Of a DNA stretch of 64,000 nt, positions 26,407 through 36,425 are shown in pieces. A program made the translations under genes and the position numbers. The stretch spans positions 4,526,001 to 4,590,000 of the forward strand of contig NZ_CP163520.1 of assembly GCF_041080675.1 (NCBI RefSeq). The letters are read 5' to 3'. The notes under the pieces are model-generated. The model made no database searches, was not told the DNA's origin, and saw only the letters and a program-made list of their open reading frames with translations. Source of the DNA: Streptomyces sp. cg36 (GTDB lineage: Bacteria; Actinomycetota; Actinomycetes; Streptomycetales; Streptomycetaceae). The number at the start of each line of letters is the position of its first letter. Position 1 is the stretch's first letter.

Positions 26407-28266
26407 TCAGCCGCCCTCGGGCAGGAAGCGGATGCCGTAGTCGCGCACCCAGGCGTCGAGGTCGATCAGCCGCTCCATCACGGCGCGCCCGCTGTAGGGG
26501 CCGCCGATGGAGTACGACCCCTGGGGCCGGTCGAGCAGGCGCCGCAGCCCCGCCGGGCCGACCAGGTCGAGGACCGGGGAGTCGCTCTTGGCGAGGTCGG
26601 AGATGCGCCGCCGCAGGGACATCTCGTACTGGGCGTCCTGGGTGGAGGGGTACGGGCTCTTCTTGCGCTCCACGATCGAGCGGGGCAGCAGGTCCTGGGT
26701 GGCGGCCCGCAGCAGGCTCTTCTCGCGGCCGTCGAACGTCTTCATCGCCCAGGGGGTGTTGAAGACGTACTCGACGAGCCGGTGGTCGCAGAACGGGACG
26801 CGGACCTCCAGGCCCACCGCCATGCTGATGCGGTCCTTGCGGTCCAGCAGGAAGTTGACGAACCGGGTCAGGTGCAGATGGCTGATCTCGCGCATCCGCG
26901 CCTCGAAGGGGTCCTCGCCCGCCAGCACCGGGACCTCGGCCAGCGCCTCCTTGTAGCGCTGGTCGATGTAGCCGCCGAGGTCGAGGCGGTCCCACAGACC
27001 GGTGGCGCGCAGCGCGTCCTGGCCGCCGGCCCGCCGGTAGGGGGTGTGCCAGGGGAAGGTGGTGGACGCCACCGCCTCGGGGTCGTGGAAGTGGCTGTAG
27101 CCGCCGAAGAGTTCGTCGGCGGACTCGCCGGACAGGGCGACCGTGGAGCGGGCCCGTACCGCCTGGAAGAGCAGGTACAGCGAGTACTCCATGTCACCGG
27201 TGACGGTGGGCAGGTCGAGCGCGCGCAGCACGGCGCCGCGCACCCTGGGGGTGAGCAGGTCCGCGTTGTCCAGGACGATGTCCTCGTGGTCCGTGCCGAT
27301 GTGGGCCACGGCCTCCTTCACGAACGGCCCGTCCGGCGCCTCCCACACCGCGTTGGCCTCGAACCGCTCGGCGTGCCCGGCGAAGTCGACGGAGAAGGTG
27401 CGGATGCGCCCGCCGTCGCCCTCGCGCAGGGCGCGGGCGGCCAGCGCCGTGACCGCGCTGGAGTCGAGCCCGCCGGAGAGCAGCGAGCACAGCGGCACGT
27501 CGGAGACGAGCTGGCGGCGCACGGTGTCGTCGAGGAGCTCGCGGACGGTGGCGACGGTGGTGTCCAGGTCGTCGGTGTGCGGGCGCGACTCCAGCTGCCA
27601 GTAGCGGGTCTTGCGCAGCCCGTTGCGCGAGATGCGGACCATGCTGCCGGGCCGCACCTCGTACATGCCGCGGAACACCGCGTGCTCCGGCGTCATCGTC
27701 AGGCCGAACACCTCGCGCAGGCCCTCGGCGTCCACGGCCGCCTCGGCCAGCGGGTGGGCGAGGATCGCCTTGGGCTCGGAGCCGAAGAGCACGCCGTCGT
27801 CGGTCGGGTAGTAGAGCAGCGGCTTGACGCCCATCCGGTCGCGCACCAGCAGCAGTTCCTCGGTGCGCGCGTCCCAGATGGCGAAGGCGAACATGCCGTT
27901 GAGGCGCTCCACGAAGGCGTCGCCCCAGCGCAGGTACGCCTGGAGCACCACTTCGGTGTCGCTGGCGGTGCGGAAGCGGTGCCCGAGCGACTTCAGCTCC
28001 TCGCGCAGCTCGGTGAAGTTGTAGACCTCGCCGCTGTAGGTGATCACCGCCTCGGGGGCCGGGCCCCAGCCCGCGGTCATCGGCTGCCGGCCGCCCTCGA
28101 TGTCGATGACGGCGAGCCGCCGGTGGCCCAGCGCCACGTGCGCGCCGGTCCACAGCCCGCCCGCGTCGGGGCCGCGGCAGACCATGGTGGCGGTCATGGC
28201 ACGGGCGCTGTCCTCGTGCTGCCGCACGTCATGGGCGTAGCCGACCCAGCCCGCTATTCCGCACAT
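26407..28266 (-). CDS. asnB: asparagine-synthase-type glutamine amidotransferase (NspN-like)
   Basis: A 619-residue two-domain enzyme. The N-terminal Ntn glutaminase starts MCGIAGWVGY with the nucleophile Cys2; the C-terminal ATP-pyrophosphatase domain has SGGLDSS at residues 264-270. Such enzymes activate a carboxylate with ATP and amidate it with ammonia from glutamine. Position beside an o-aminophenol oxidase and 3,4-AHBA synthesis genes points to amidation of 3-amino-4-hydroxybenzoate to the benzamide, as proposed for the nitrosobenzamide pathway of S. murayamaensis. A GAGAGGGG site precedes the ATG. The substrate is an inference from context. Confidence 0.92.
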   Translation of the reverse strand: MCGIAGWVGYAHDVRQHEDSARAMTATMVCRGPDAGGLWTGAHVALGHRRLAVIDIEGGRQPMTAGWGPAPEAVITYSGEVYNFTELREELKSLGHRFRTASDTEVVLQAYLRWGDAFVERLNGMFAFAIWDARTEELLLVRDRMGVKPLLYYPTDDGVLFGSEPKAILAHPLAEAAVDAEGLREVFGLTMTPEHAVFRGMYEVRPGSMVRISRNGLRKTRYWQLESRPHTDDLDTTVATVRELLDDTVRRQLVSDVPLCSLLSGGLDSSAVTALAARALREGDGGRIRTFSVDFAGHAERFEANAVWEAPDGPFVKEAVAHIGTDHEDIVLDNADLLTPRVRGAVLRALDLPTVTGDMEYSLYLLFQAVRARSTVALSGESADELFGGYSHFHDPEAVASTTFPWHTPYRRAGGQDALRATGLWDRLDLGGYIDQRYKEALAEVPVLAGEDPFEARMREISHLHLTRFVNFLLDRKDRISMAVGLEVRVPFCDHRLVEYVFNTPWAMKTFDGREKSLLRAATQDLLPRSIVERKKSPYPSTQDAQYEMSLRRRISDLAKSDSPVLDLVGPAGLRRLLDRPQGSYSIGGPYSGRAVMERLIDLDAWVRDYGIRFLPEGG

Positions 28267-28287
28267 GTGTCATTCACCCCTCTCGGC

Positions 28288-29611
<1,324 letters not shown>

Positions 29612-29787
29612 GGGGGACCTTCCTGTGGGTGGTGGGGGGCGCCGCCCGCGGTGCGGTACGGGCGCGCGCCCCCCTCGCCTGGTGGCTCCGCGGTGCTGGG
29701 CGCCCCGAGGGGGCGCGGGGCGGTGACGGGTGCGGCCCGCCCGCGTGGGCGCGGCGGCCCGCGGCCGGCCGCCGCGCCCGGACGGCC

Positions 29788-30894
29788 CTACTTCTCCAGG
29801 CAGAACTCGTCGATCGGGTAGCCCACGTGCCGGTCCTCGCTCGGCAGGTACCCGAGCACCTTGTCGCCCGGCTTCAACTCCGTGCTGTTGAGGACGACGC
29901 CGCCGGGGCCGAGGACCCGCACGTGCCAGTCGTCCTGCAGGATCAGGTTCACCTGGCGGCCGTTGGGCGCCACCGCGTCGATGGAGATCAGCGGACGGGA
30001 CTCGATCTTGACCCGGCCGACGGTGACGAGCCGCGTCTGGCCCTTGATGTCGACGGCCAGCACCTTGCTGCCCGCCTTCAGCTCGCTGAGGTAGTTGGTC
30101 CGCTCGTCCTTGGAGAGGGTGTACGAGTGGATGGCGCCCGCGTTGACGCGGAAGGGGCGGGTCGGCATGTAGGGCAGCGGGTGCGTCTCGCTGACGCACA
30201 GGATCATGCCCTTGGAGTGCGAGCCGACCAGGATGCCCTCGTCCTCGCGGAAGTACGTGCAGGTGTCCACGCAGGCGCGCTCGCCCATGCCGATGTGCTC
30301 GGTGTTGCGGATCTCCAGCTCGACCAGGTTGAGGTCGGGCACGTCCGCGGTGGCGGCCTTCTTCAGCTGGGCGGCGTCGCCGACGGTCCTGGGCGCCATC
30401 ATCACGCCGTCCGAGCCGTGCTCCAGGACACCGAAGATGATCTCGGCCTCCTCGACGTCCTGGGCGACCGTGATCATGGAACCGGTGGCGCGGGCCGCCG
30501 CCGCGATCACGATCTCCAGCGGGATCTTGGTGGGGTCGCGGAAGAGCAGCACGCTCCACTTCTCGGTGCGCGCCGACTCGCAGGCGTCCTCCAGGGTCGG
30601 CGCGTCGATGATCTCCACGAACCGCCCGAACTCGATCTCCGGGTGCTTGATGGCGAGTTCGGCCGGGGTGATGCCGTGGGCGGCCGGGTCCACGATGACC
30701 ACGGACGCGTCGCCGAAGTCCTCGGGCAGGGCCTTGCCCCGGGGGAAGAGGACCTTGGTGACGGTCGGCGGCAGGTCGGCGAGGTCCGCCGGGTCGTCCG
30801 CGACGATGCCTTCGAGGCGGTAGTGCAGGGCCTCCTGGAGGATGGCCTCCTTGGCGTCGCCGAGCGTACGGGCGTCGAGCCAGCTGAGCTTCAT
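29788..30894 (-). CDS. griH: GriH-type 3-amino-4-hydroxybenzoate synthase (3-dehydroquinate synthase II family)
   Basis: A 368-residue protein of the DHQ synthase II family (MKLSWLDARTLGDAKEAILQ; GERACVDTCTYFREDEGILV; HSYTLSKDERTNYL). In grixazone biosynthesis GriH cyclises and aromatises the C7 product of GriI to 3,4-AHBA. The gene for the GriI partner is directly upstream (30910), 15 bp away. Archaeal relatives make dehydroquinate, but here the aldolase, oxidase and chaperone genes beside it fix the AHBA assignment. A GAGGAG site precedes the ATG. Downstream, 176 bp of GC-rich DNA with short stems separates it from the chaperone gene. Confidence 0.93.
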   Translation of the reverse strand: MKLSWLDARTLGDAKEAILQEALHYRLEGIVADDPADLADLPPTVTKVLFPRGKALPEDFGDASVVIVDPAAHGITPAELAIKHPEIEFGRFVEIIDAPTLEDACESARTEKWSVLLFRDPTKIPLEIVIAAAARATGSMITVAQDVEEAEIIFGVLEHGSDGVMMAPRTVGDAAQLKKAATADVPDLNLVELEIRNTEHIGMGERACVDTCTYFREDEGILVGSHSKGMILCVSETHPLPYMPTRPFRVNAGAIHSYTLSKDERTNYLSELKAGSKVLAVDIKGQTRLVTVGRVKIESRPLISIDAVAPNGRQVNLILQDDWHVRVLGPGGVVLNSTELKPGDKVLGYLPSEDRHVGYPIDEFCLEK

Positions 30895-30909
30895 GTGGGA
30901 GAACTCCTC

Positions 30910-31743
30910 TTAAGAGACGGGTGCGAGCGGAACGGCGAGCGCCTCCGGGGACGCTCCGCGCAAGGAAGGTTCGGGTGCCGGGTGGATCAGCCGGGCGATC
31001 TTGGCCGCCATGGCTCCGGGGTCGGGCGCGAGGAAGACGTTGCGGCCCATGGCCACGCCCTTGGCGCCGCCGCGCAGCGCCTCGTCGACGTAGGCGAGGA
31101 CCTGGTCCTCGTCGGGTTCGCGGGGGCCGCCGACCACGATCAGCGGGACCGGCGAGGTGCTGGTGATGTCCCGCATCTCGGCGATGGTCTCGGCGCAGAC
31201 GGTCTTGACGATGTCGGCGCCCAGGTCGGCGGCGAGCGAGGCCGCGTGGGCGATGAGCTCGGGGTCGCGCGGGTTGGTGATCTTCGGGCCGCGCGGGTAC
31301 ATCATGGCGAGCAGCGGGACGTTCCAGCGGTCGCAGGCGTCCGCGACCGCGGCCATGTCGGCGATCTGCCGCCGCTCCTGGACGGAGCCCAGGTTGACGT
31401 GCACGCTGACCGCGTCGGCGCCCAGGCGCAGGCACTCCTCGACGCTGGCGACCAGGTACTTGTCGTTGGGGTCCGGCGCGTGCACGGTGCTCGCGCTCAG
31501 ATGGACGATCAGCGAGGTGCGGGCGAACCGGGCGGAGTCGACGTACCGCAGGCTGCCCTTGTGCAGCACCACGGCGTCCACGCCGTTGTCCGCGAGGCGC
31601 CCCACCAGCTGGTCGAGCCGGTTGCCGCCGGTCACCGGACCGTCGGTGACGGAGTGGTCCAGCGGTACGACCAGCAGCCGGTCGCCGCCGTGACGATGGA
31701 TCCGGCGCAGTCGCAACTGCCGGGCGAAGGAATGGTGCAGCAT
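30910..31743 (-). CDS. griI: GriI-type aldolase (2-amino-4,5-dihydroxy-6-oxo-heptanoate-7-phosphate synthase)
   Basis: A 277-residue class I aldolase of the DhnA/FbaB type. LLVVPLDHSVTDGP is near residue 23 and the probable Schiff-base lysine is K180 in GADIVKT. GriI condenses aspartate semialdehyde with dihydroxyacetone phosphate to a C7 amino sugar phosphate, the first committed step to 3,4-AHBA. The aspartokinase gene immediately upstream would supply aspartate semialdehyde precursor, and GriH is next downstream. Length and pairing match the grixazone genes. Confidence 0.93.
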   Translation of the reverse strand: MLHHSFARQLRLRRIHRHGGDRLLVVPLDHSVTDGPVTGGNRLDQLVGRLADNGVDAVVLHKGSLRYVDSARFARTSLIVHLSASTVHAPDPNDKYLVASVEECLRLGADAVSVHVNLGSVQERRQIADMAAVADACDRWNVPLLAMMYPRGPKITNPRDPELIAHAASLAADLGADIVKTVCAETIAEMRDITSTSPVPLIVVGGPREPDEDQVLAYVDEALRGGAKGVAMGRNVFLAPDPGAMAAKIARLIHPAPEPSLRGASPEALAVPLAPVS

Positions 31744-31763
31744 CAGGGACCTCCCCTGTCGGG

Positions 31764-33068
31764 TCAGGCGGGTACGGGTGCGGAGAACCCCGTTCCGGCG
31801 TTGAGTGAGGCCAGCCCGAACTCGTCGTGCAGCACCCGGGCGGCGCGGACGGCGTCGCCGCCCGGCACGGTGACCGAGATCCTCATCTGCGAGGCCGAGA
31901 CGGAACTGGGCGCGATGGCCGCGGACTTGAGGCAGCGCAGCAGTCGTGCGGTGCTGTCCGGACGGCTGAGCAGTCCGGTGCCGACGAGGGAGAGCTTGGT
32001 GATGTTGTCGTCGTACTCCAGCGGCCGGCCCGGCGGTCCGGGCCGGCCGGCCAGGAAGTCCTGGAGCGGCTTCACATCGTCGGTGTGCAGGGTGATGCCG
32101 ATGCTGACCCCGGTGCTCTCGTCCGAGAGCGCCGCCATGTCCACGGACAGCGACTCGCGGGCGAGGAAGGCGAACACATCGGCCGGGGCGTCGGCGTCCC
32201 CCGCGTCGAAGCGCAGGGTCACCCGGGTCACGTCGCTGTCGAGCACCACACCGGTGACGGTCGTCGATGATTCGAGCATGTCGGCTTTGGTCTCCTCCCT
32301 GGCGGCGATCACGGTTCCGGGACCGGTCCGTGCGGAGTGCTTCACATGGATGTCGACCTGGCGCAGGGCGGCCAGCTCCACCGCCCGCGCGTGCATGACC
32401 TTGGCGCCGGCGAACGACATCTCGGCCATCACGTCGACGTCCACCACCGGCAGCACCGTCGCGGCGGGCAGCACCCTCGGGTCGGCGGTGAACACCCCGT
32501 CCACGTCCGTGTAGATCTCGCAGCGGGCGGCGCCGAGTTCGGCGGCCACGGCAACCGCGGTGGTGTCCGAGCCGCCGCGCCCCAGGGTGATGACGTCGCG
32601 GCGCGCGGTGAGTCCCTGGAACCCGGCGACGACGGCGACCGCGCCCCGGGCGAGTACCTCGTTGATGCCGTCGGTGTCGACGGCGACGATCACGCCCCGG
32701 CCGTGCGGGCCGGTGGCGAGGATGCCGGTCTGGGCGCCGGTCAGCGAGTCGGCCGGCACCCCGATGCGGTGCAGCGCCATGGCGAGGAGTGCGGCGGACG
32801 CGCTCTCACCGGTCGCGAGCAACTGGTCGGTCTCACGGCCAGAGCCGGGCGTCCCGGTGGAACGGGCCAGCGCCAGCAGCCGGTCGGTGGTGGTCCCGCG
32901 GGCCGAGACCACCACGACCACCGGCTGACCGGTGCGGTGCGCGGCGGCCACCCGCTCCGCCACGGCGCGGACCTGCCGGAGCGTGGCGAGCGAGCTGCCG
33001 CCGTACTTGTGCACCACCGGCCCGGACGGGTGGTCGATCCGTTCAGGGGCGGTTGGCGGCGGCGCCAT
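31764..33068 (-). CDS. lysC: aspartokinase dedicated to the 3,4-AHBA pathway
   Basis: A 434-residue monofunctional aspartate kinase: phosphate-binding VVHKYGGSSLATL at the start, TLGRGGSDTTAVA in the kinase domain, then two ACT regions (for example SLVGTGLLSRPD). It phosphorylates aspartate, feeding aspartate semialdehyde, one of the two GriI substrates. The ATG at 33068 is chosen because GGAGG lies 7-8 nt upstream and homology starts there; the frame continues 69 codons further without support. As the first gene of the operon it is a precursor-boosting copy; whether it resists lysine/threonine feedback cannot be judged here. Confidence 0.93.
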   Translation of the reverse strand: MAPPPTAPERIDHPSGPVVHKYGGSSLATLRQVRAVAERVAAAHRTGQPVVVVVSARGTTTDRLLALARSTGTPGSGRETDQLLATGESASAALLAMALHRIGVPADSLTGAQTGILATGPHGRGVIVAVDTDGINEVLARGAVAVVAGFQGLTARRDVITLGRGGSDTTAVAVAAELGAARCEIYTDVDGVFTADPRVLPAATVLPVVDVDVMAEMSFAGAKVMHARAVELAALRQVDIHVKHSARTGPGTVIAAREETKADMLESSTTVTGVVLDSDVTRVTLRFDAGDADAPADVFAFLARESLSVDMAALSDESTGVSIGITLHTDDVKPLQDFLAGRPGPPGRPLEYDDNITKLSLVGTGLLSRPDSTARLLRCLKSAAIAPSSVSASQMRISVTVPGGDAVRAARVLHDEFGLASLNAGTGFSAPVPA

Positions 33069-33205
33069 GCGGGACACCTCCGCCGTACGAGAGAGCCATG
33101 GAACAGTCCTTTCGGGTCGGGCGAGGCCGTTTCCCGGTTCCCCGTGCCTTTCTGTTTCGGCCTCACCGTCGGTGACCTTCCAGGAGTGCGGTATCGGCCA
33201 GGTTT

Positions 33206-33275
33206 CACGCGGATATCGCGTGCGGCCGGAGCGTGATAACCCAAGCGAAATGCCCCGTGCCGAGGCACGGGGCAT
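33206..33275. promoter_or_regulatory. operon control region with two palindromes upstream of the aspartokinase gene
   Basis: The 315-bp gap between the SARP gene and the aspartokinase gene contains a perfect 12-bp inverted repeat, ATGCCCCGTGCC and GGCACGGGGCAT, at 33250-33275 with a GA centre, and a shorter one, CACGCG and CGCGTG, around GATAT at 33206-33222. The larger lies about 180 bp before the aspartokinase start. Both could be regulator sites for the AHBA operon. No clear SARP heptamer repeats were recognised. Confidence 0.5.
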
Positions 33276-33345
33276 GAGACGGTTCCCGCAGGTCCGTGCG
33301 CGGCGTATGGCTTTGCGCCAGAACCGGATCCGGTCCCGCGGCCCA

Positions 33346-33369
33346 AAAACCGGTTTAATAACCGGTTTT
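33346..33369 (-). terminator. AT-rich perfect hairpin after the SARP gene
   Basis: AAAACCGGTT (33346-33355) and AACCGGTTTT (33360-33369) form a perfect 10-bp stem around TAAT, 14 nt past the SARP stop on the minus strand and followed by a run of five T in that direction. This is a classical intrinsic terminator shape. Its AT content stands out in this genome, so an operator role is also possible. Confidence 0.7.
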
Positions 33370-33383
33370 CAGCCGGGGAACGG

Positions 33384-34337
33384 TCAGAGTTTCAGCGTCG
33401 CCTGGAGCCGCAGGTTCGCCTGCTGGAGGCTGTTGAGCCGGTTGCGCAGCGCCAGTGTGTGATCGGTCCAGGTCGCGCGGGCCGCACGGTGGGCGGGCTG
33501 GCGGATCAGCGAGGTGACGGGGGCGGGCCGCCCCGGCGCGGCGGCCGGCGCCGGCTGGCTGGGCGCCTCCAGGGACGGATCCTCGACCAGGATCGCCTGC
33601 TCCAGCGTCCGCAGCGACTCACCGGGGTCGATGCCCAGCTCGGCCGAGAGGAGCGTGCGGGTCTCGCGGAACTGGCGCAGCGCGTCCGCCTGCCGCCCCG
33701 AGCGGTAGAGCGCCAGCATCAGCTGGCCGCACATCTGCTCGCGGTACGGGTTCTCCGCCACGTGCCGGTAGAGCTCGCCCACCACCTTGCGGTGCCGGCC
33801 CATCTGGAGCTCCAGGTCGACGCACTCCTCCAGGACGGAGAGCTGCTCCTCGCGCAGCATCGTGGCGGCCTGCCGCAGCACCCGGCTCTCCAGCCCCGCC
33901 GCGACCGGCCCCTTCCACTGGGCGAGCGCCGAGCGGAACAGGTCCACCGCCTGCTCGGGGTGCTTGTCGCGGGCGGCGCTGCGCCCCAGCGCCGCCAGGT
34001 GCTCGAAGCGGGACAGGTCCAGGGCGGCGCTGGGCAGCCGGATGCGGTAGCCGGCCGGGTGCGTCTCGATGAGGTCGCCCACGCCCGCGCCGACGAACTG
34101 GCGGCGGATCGCGGAGACGCAGATGCGCACCTGCCCCTTGGCCGAGGCCGGCGGGGTGTCCTCCCAGATGGCCTCCAGCAGCCGTTCGATCGGTACGACG
34201 CGCTCGGCCTCTAGGAGCAGCGTGGCGAGGAGCGCCTGCTGCCGAAAGCCACCGAGGCGGACCTTGCGGCCCGCGCACTCCAGCTCAAGTGGCCCCAATA
34301 TTCGGAAAGTGAATGCCTGGATACCCGCTGACTGCAT
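33384..34337 (-). CDS. SARP-family pathway-specific activator
   Basis: A 317-residue Streptomyces antibiotic regulatory protein. The OmpR-like winged helix (FRILGPLELECAGRKVRLGG to about residue 95) is followed by a bacterial transcriptional activation domain. There is no ATPase or TPR extension, so it is a small SARP. The ATG at 34337 has GGGGAGGG 9 nt upstream; a TTG six codons earlier overlaps that site and is rejected. It lies directly upstream of the AHBA operon on the same strand and is its probable activator, as SARPs are in related clusters. Confidence 0.92.
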   Translation of the reverse strand: MQSAGIQAFTFRILGPLELECAGRKVRLGGFRQQALLATLLLEAERVVPIERLLEAIWEDTPPASAKGQVRICVSAIRRQFVGAGVGDLIETHPAGYRIRLPSAALDLSRFEHLAALGRSAARDKHPEQAVDLFRSALAQWKGPVAAGLESRVLRQAATMLREEQLSVLEECVDLELQMGRHRKVVGELYRHVAENPYREQMCGQLMLALYRSGRQADALRQFRETRTLLSAELGIDPGESLRTLEQAILVEDPSLEAPSQPAPAAAPGRPAPVTSLIRQPAHRAARATWTDHTLALRNRLNSLQQANLRLQATLKL

Positions 34338-34466
34338 TGGCTGAGCCCTCCCCAAGTCGGCGTTCTAGCATCGCTTTTCGGCCGCCGGCGGAGTTTTCGG
34401 CCGCCGACGGCGAGCATTCCGGCCCCGCGATGCGGCGCCGGGCCGGAACGTCTTCGGGCAAGGATT

Positions 34467-35699
34467 TCAGATGGCGCGTGGAGCCTCCGTGGAGGCACTG
34501 CCCGACTGCGGAACCGGGGCCGGTGCCGGGGCGCTCCCGGCGGGTGCTCCGGCGGTGGCGGGCCGGTTGATCCGCAGGGAGAGCGCCAGTACGCCGAGGG
34601 CGACGACACCCACGGTCAGCGCGGCCCAGCCGACGCCGTGCGCGCCGCCCAGCGAGTATCCGGCGGCCCCGGCGACACCGCCGGTGCTGATGCCGATGTA
34701 GATCGTGCTCTGGTGCAGACCGAGCAGCAGCGGCGCCGACTGCGGAGCCGTCGCCACCAGCCGCATCTGCTGCGGAACGTTGATCATCCAGTGGCAGACG
34801 CCCCACGAGGTCGCCAGCACGACGGCCAGGGCCAGGTTCCGCGACAGCAGCGGGGTGAGGGTGGCCGCCAGGACCAGCAGCGGGGCGGCGGTGGTGATGG
34901 TGCGCACCGGCCCGACCCGGTCGGTCAGCCGCCCGGTCAGCAGATTGCCGGAGACCGCGCCGATGCCGAAGCAGAGCAGGATCAGCGAGGTGCGCCCGCC
35001 GTCGCCGTGGGTCGCCCGGTCCATCACCTCGTCGATGTAGTTGTAGACGGTCCAGCTGGTGCTCAGGCAGAGCCAGGTGGCGACCAGGGTGACCAGCACC
35101 TTCGGCCGCCGCAGCGGCTCCAGCCGGGCGCGCAGGGTGGTCGCCGCCTGCCCCTTCAGCTCCGGGACGGTGGCCGCGATGCCGACCGTGGCCACCGCGG
35201 TCAGCCCGACCACCAGCCACAGCGCCGCGCGCCAGCCCGCCTGGTCGCCCAGCCAGGCGCCCAGCGGAAGGCCGAGCACGATGGCGGCGGTCAGCCCGCC
35301 GACCACCAGCGCGGCGGCCCGCCCGGCCCGCTCCGGCGGGGCCATCGCCCGCGCCACGGAGAGGGAGTTGGCGGTGTACATGGAGGCACCGGCACCGGCC
35401 ACCACCCGGCCGATCATGGCCCAGGAGTAGTCCCCGGCGACCGCCGTGAGCGCGTTGCCGACGGCGAAGACGCCGAGCGCGCCGAGCAGCAGCTGGCGCG
35501 GCGGGCGGTGCCCGGTCGCCGCCGCGAGCAGCGGGCCGCCGATCGCGTACGCCAGGGCGAACGCGGTGATCAGCCAGCCCGCCGTGGTCCGGGAGACGCC
35601 GAAGTCGTCGGACATGGGGTCGAGGATCGGCGCGATGATGAACGTGTCGACGCCCATCGCGAAGTTTCCCAGCGCGAGGACGAGTAATCGCAGACGCAC
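34467..35699 (-). CDS. MFS efflux transporter with a TTA (bldA) codon
   Basis: A 410-residue major facilitator with 12 hydrophobic segments, of the arabinose-efflux/drug-export type (GRVVAGAGASMYTANSLSVA). It probably exports the product of the locus. The GTG at 35699 is preceded by AAGGAG. Residue 5 is encoded by TTA (plus-strand 35685-35687), the rare leucine codon read by bldA tRNA, so translation should depend on developmental state. It follows the oxidoreductase pair at 35790-37840 on the same strand with a 90-bp gap. Confidence 0.9.
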   Translation of the reverse strand: MRLRLLVLALGNFAMGVDTFIIAPILDPMSDDFGVSRTTAGWLITAFALAYAIGGPLLAAATGHRPPRQLLLGALGVFAVGNALTAVAGDYSWAMIGRVVAGAGASMYTANSLSVARAMAPPERAGRAAALVVGGLTAAIVLGLPLGAWLGDQAGWRAALWLVVGLTAVATVGIAATVPELKGQAATTLRARLEPLRRPKVLVTLVATWLCLSTSWTVYNYIDEVMDRATHGDGGRTSLILLCFGIGAVSGNLLTGRLTDRVGPVRTITTAAPLLVLAATLTPLLSRNLALAVVLATSWGVCHWMINVPQQMRLVATAPQSAPLLLGLHQSTIYIGISTGGVAGAAGYSLGGAHGVGWAALTVGVVALGVLALSLRINRPATAGAPAGSAPAPAPVPQSGSASTEAPRAI

Positions 35700-35789
35700 A
35701 GTGGCTCCTTGGGGTGTGCGGTATCGGGGGTGGACGGGGGTTCGGCGGGCGGACGGGGGTCGTGGACGGGGGCCCGGCGGGCGGACGGG

Positions 35790-36425
35790 TCAGCCGTCGG
35801 GCAGCAGCTTGATCCCGGCGTGGCGGCCGAGTCCGAGCCGGTCGATGAGCTCCATGCACAGCAGCGCCATCTGCTCCAGGACGTGCGCGTTGCTGAGCGC
35901 GCCCGCGTCCAGGCCCCGCAGCCCGGCCCGGTCGATCAGCTCGATCACCGGGATCTTGGCGCCGTAGTCGTCGCCCGCCACGAACACGTCCAGGTGCGCG
36001 CCGTCCAGGCGCCCGCTGAACAGCGTCGCCGCGCAGGCCGTGTTGAACGCCTTGACCACCGACGACTGCGGGGCCGCTCGGGCGATCAGCTCGGTCATGC
36101 TGGTGCCCGGCGGGCCCTGCCCGGCGCCCTCGGCCACCGGGTTGGTGGTGTCGATCAGGATCTTCCCGGCCAGCTCGGCGCGGTAGCGGGTGACGAAGTC
36201 GAGGACCTCGTCGGTGCCCATCGCGAGCGTGATGAGCTCGGCGCGCAGGGCGGTTGAGATGTCCTCGGCGACCACGTCGCCCCGGGTGCCCGCGCCCGCG
36301 TCGGCCGCCGCCCGCAGCGCCCGCTCGGCCGACCGGTCCGCCAGCCCCACGGTCTCCCCGGCGAGCGCGAACTGCCGCGCCGCCGCGCGCCCCATGGGCC
36401 CGGCCCCGATCACACTGACCCTCAC
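35790..36425 (-). CDS. NADPH:F420 reductase-like NAD(P)-binding protein
   Basis: A 211-residue Rossmann protein starting VRVSVIGAGPMGRAAARQFA, with DTTNP at about 93-97 and SVVKAFNTA at 122-130, both typical of the F420-dependent NADP oxidoreductase family. Members transfer hydride between F420 and NADP or act as NADP-binding reductases. The GTG start overlaps the stop of the flavin oxidase gene upstream (GTGA), so the two are translationally coupled and probably work on the same intermediate. Whether F420 itself is used is not certain. Confidence 0.82.
   Translation of the reverse strand: MRVSVIGAGPMGRAAARQFALAGETVGLADRSAERALRAAADAGAGTRGDVVAEDISTALRAELITLAMGTDEVLDFVTRYRAELAGKILIDTTNPVAEGAGQGPPGTSMTELIARAAPQSSVVKAFNTACAATLFSGRLDGAHLDVFVAGDDYGAKIPVIELIDRAGLRGLDAGALSNAHVLEQMALLCMELIDRLGLGRHAGIKLLPDG

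Noticed and set aside
33276..33345. Riboswitch or leader peptide before the aspartokinase
   Set aside because: No lysine-riboswitch-like folding or lysine/threonine-rich leader ORF could be recognised in the gap.
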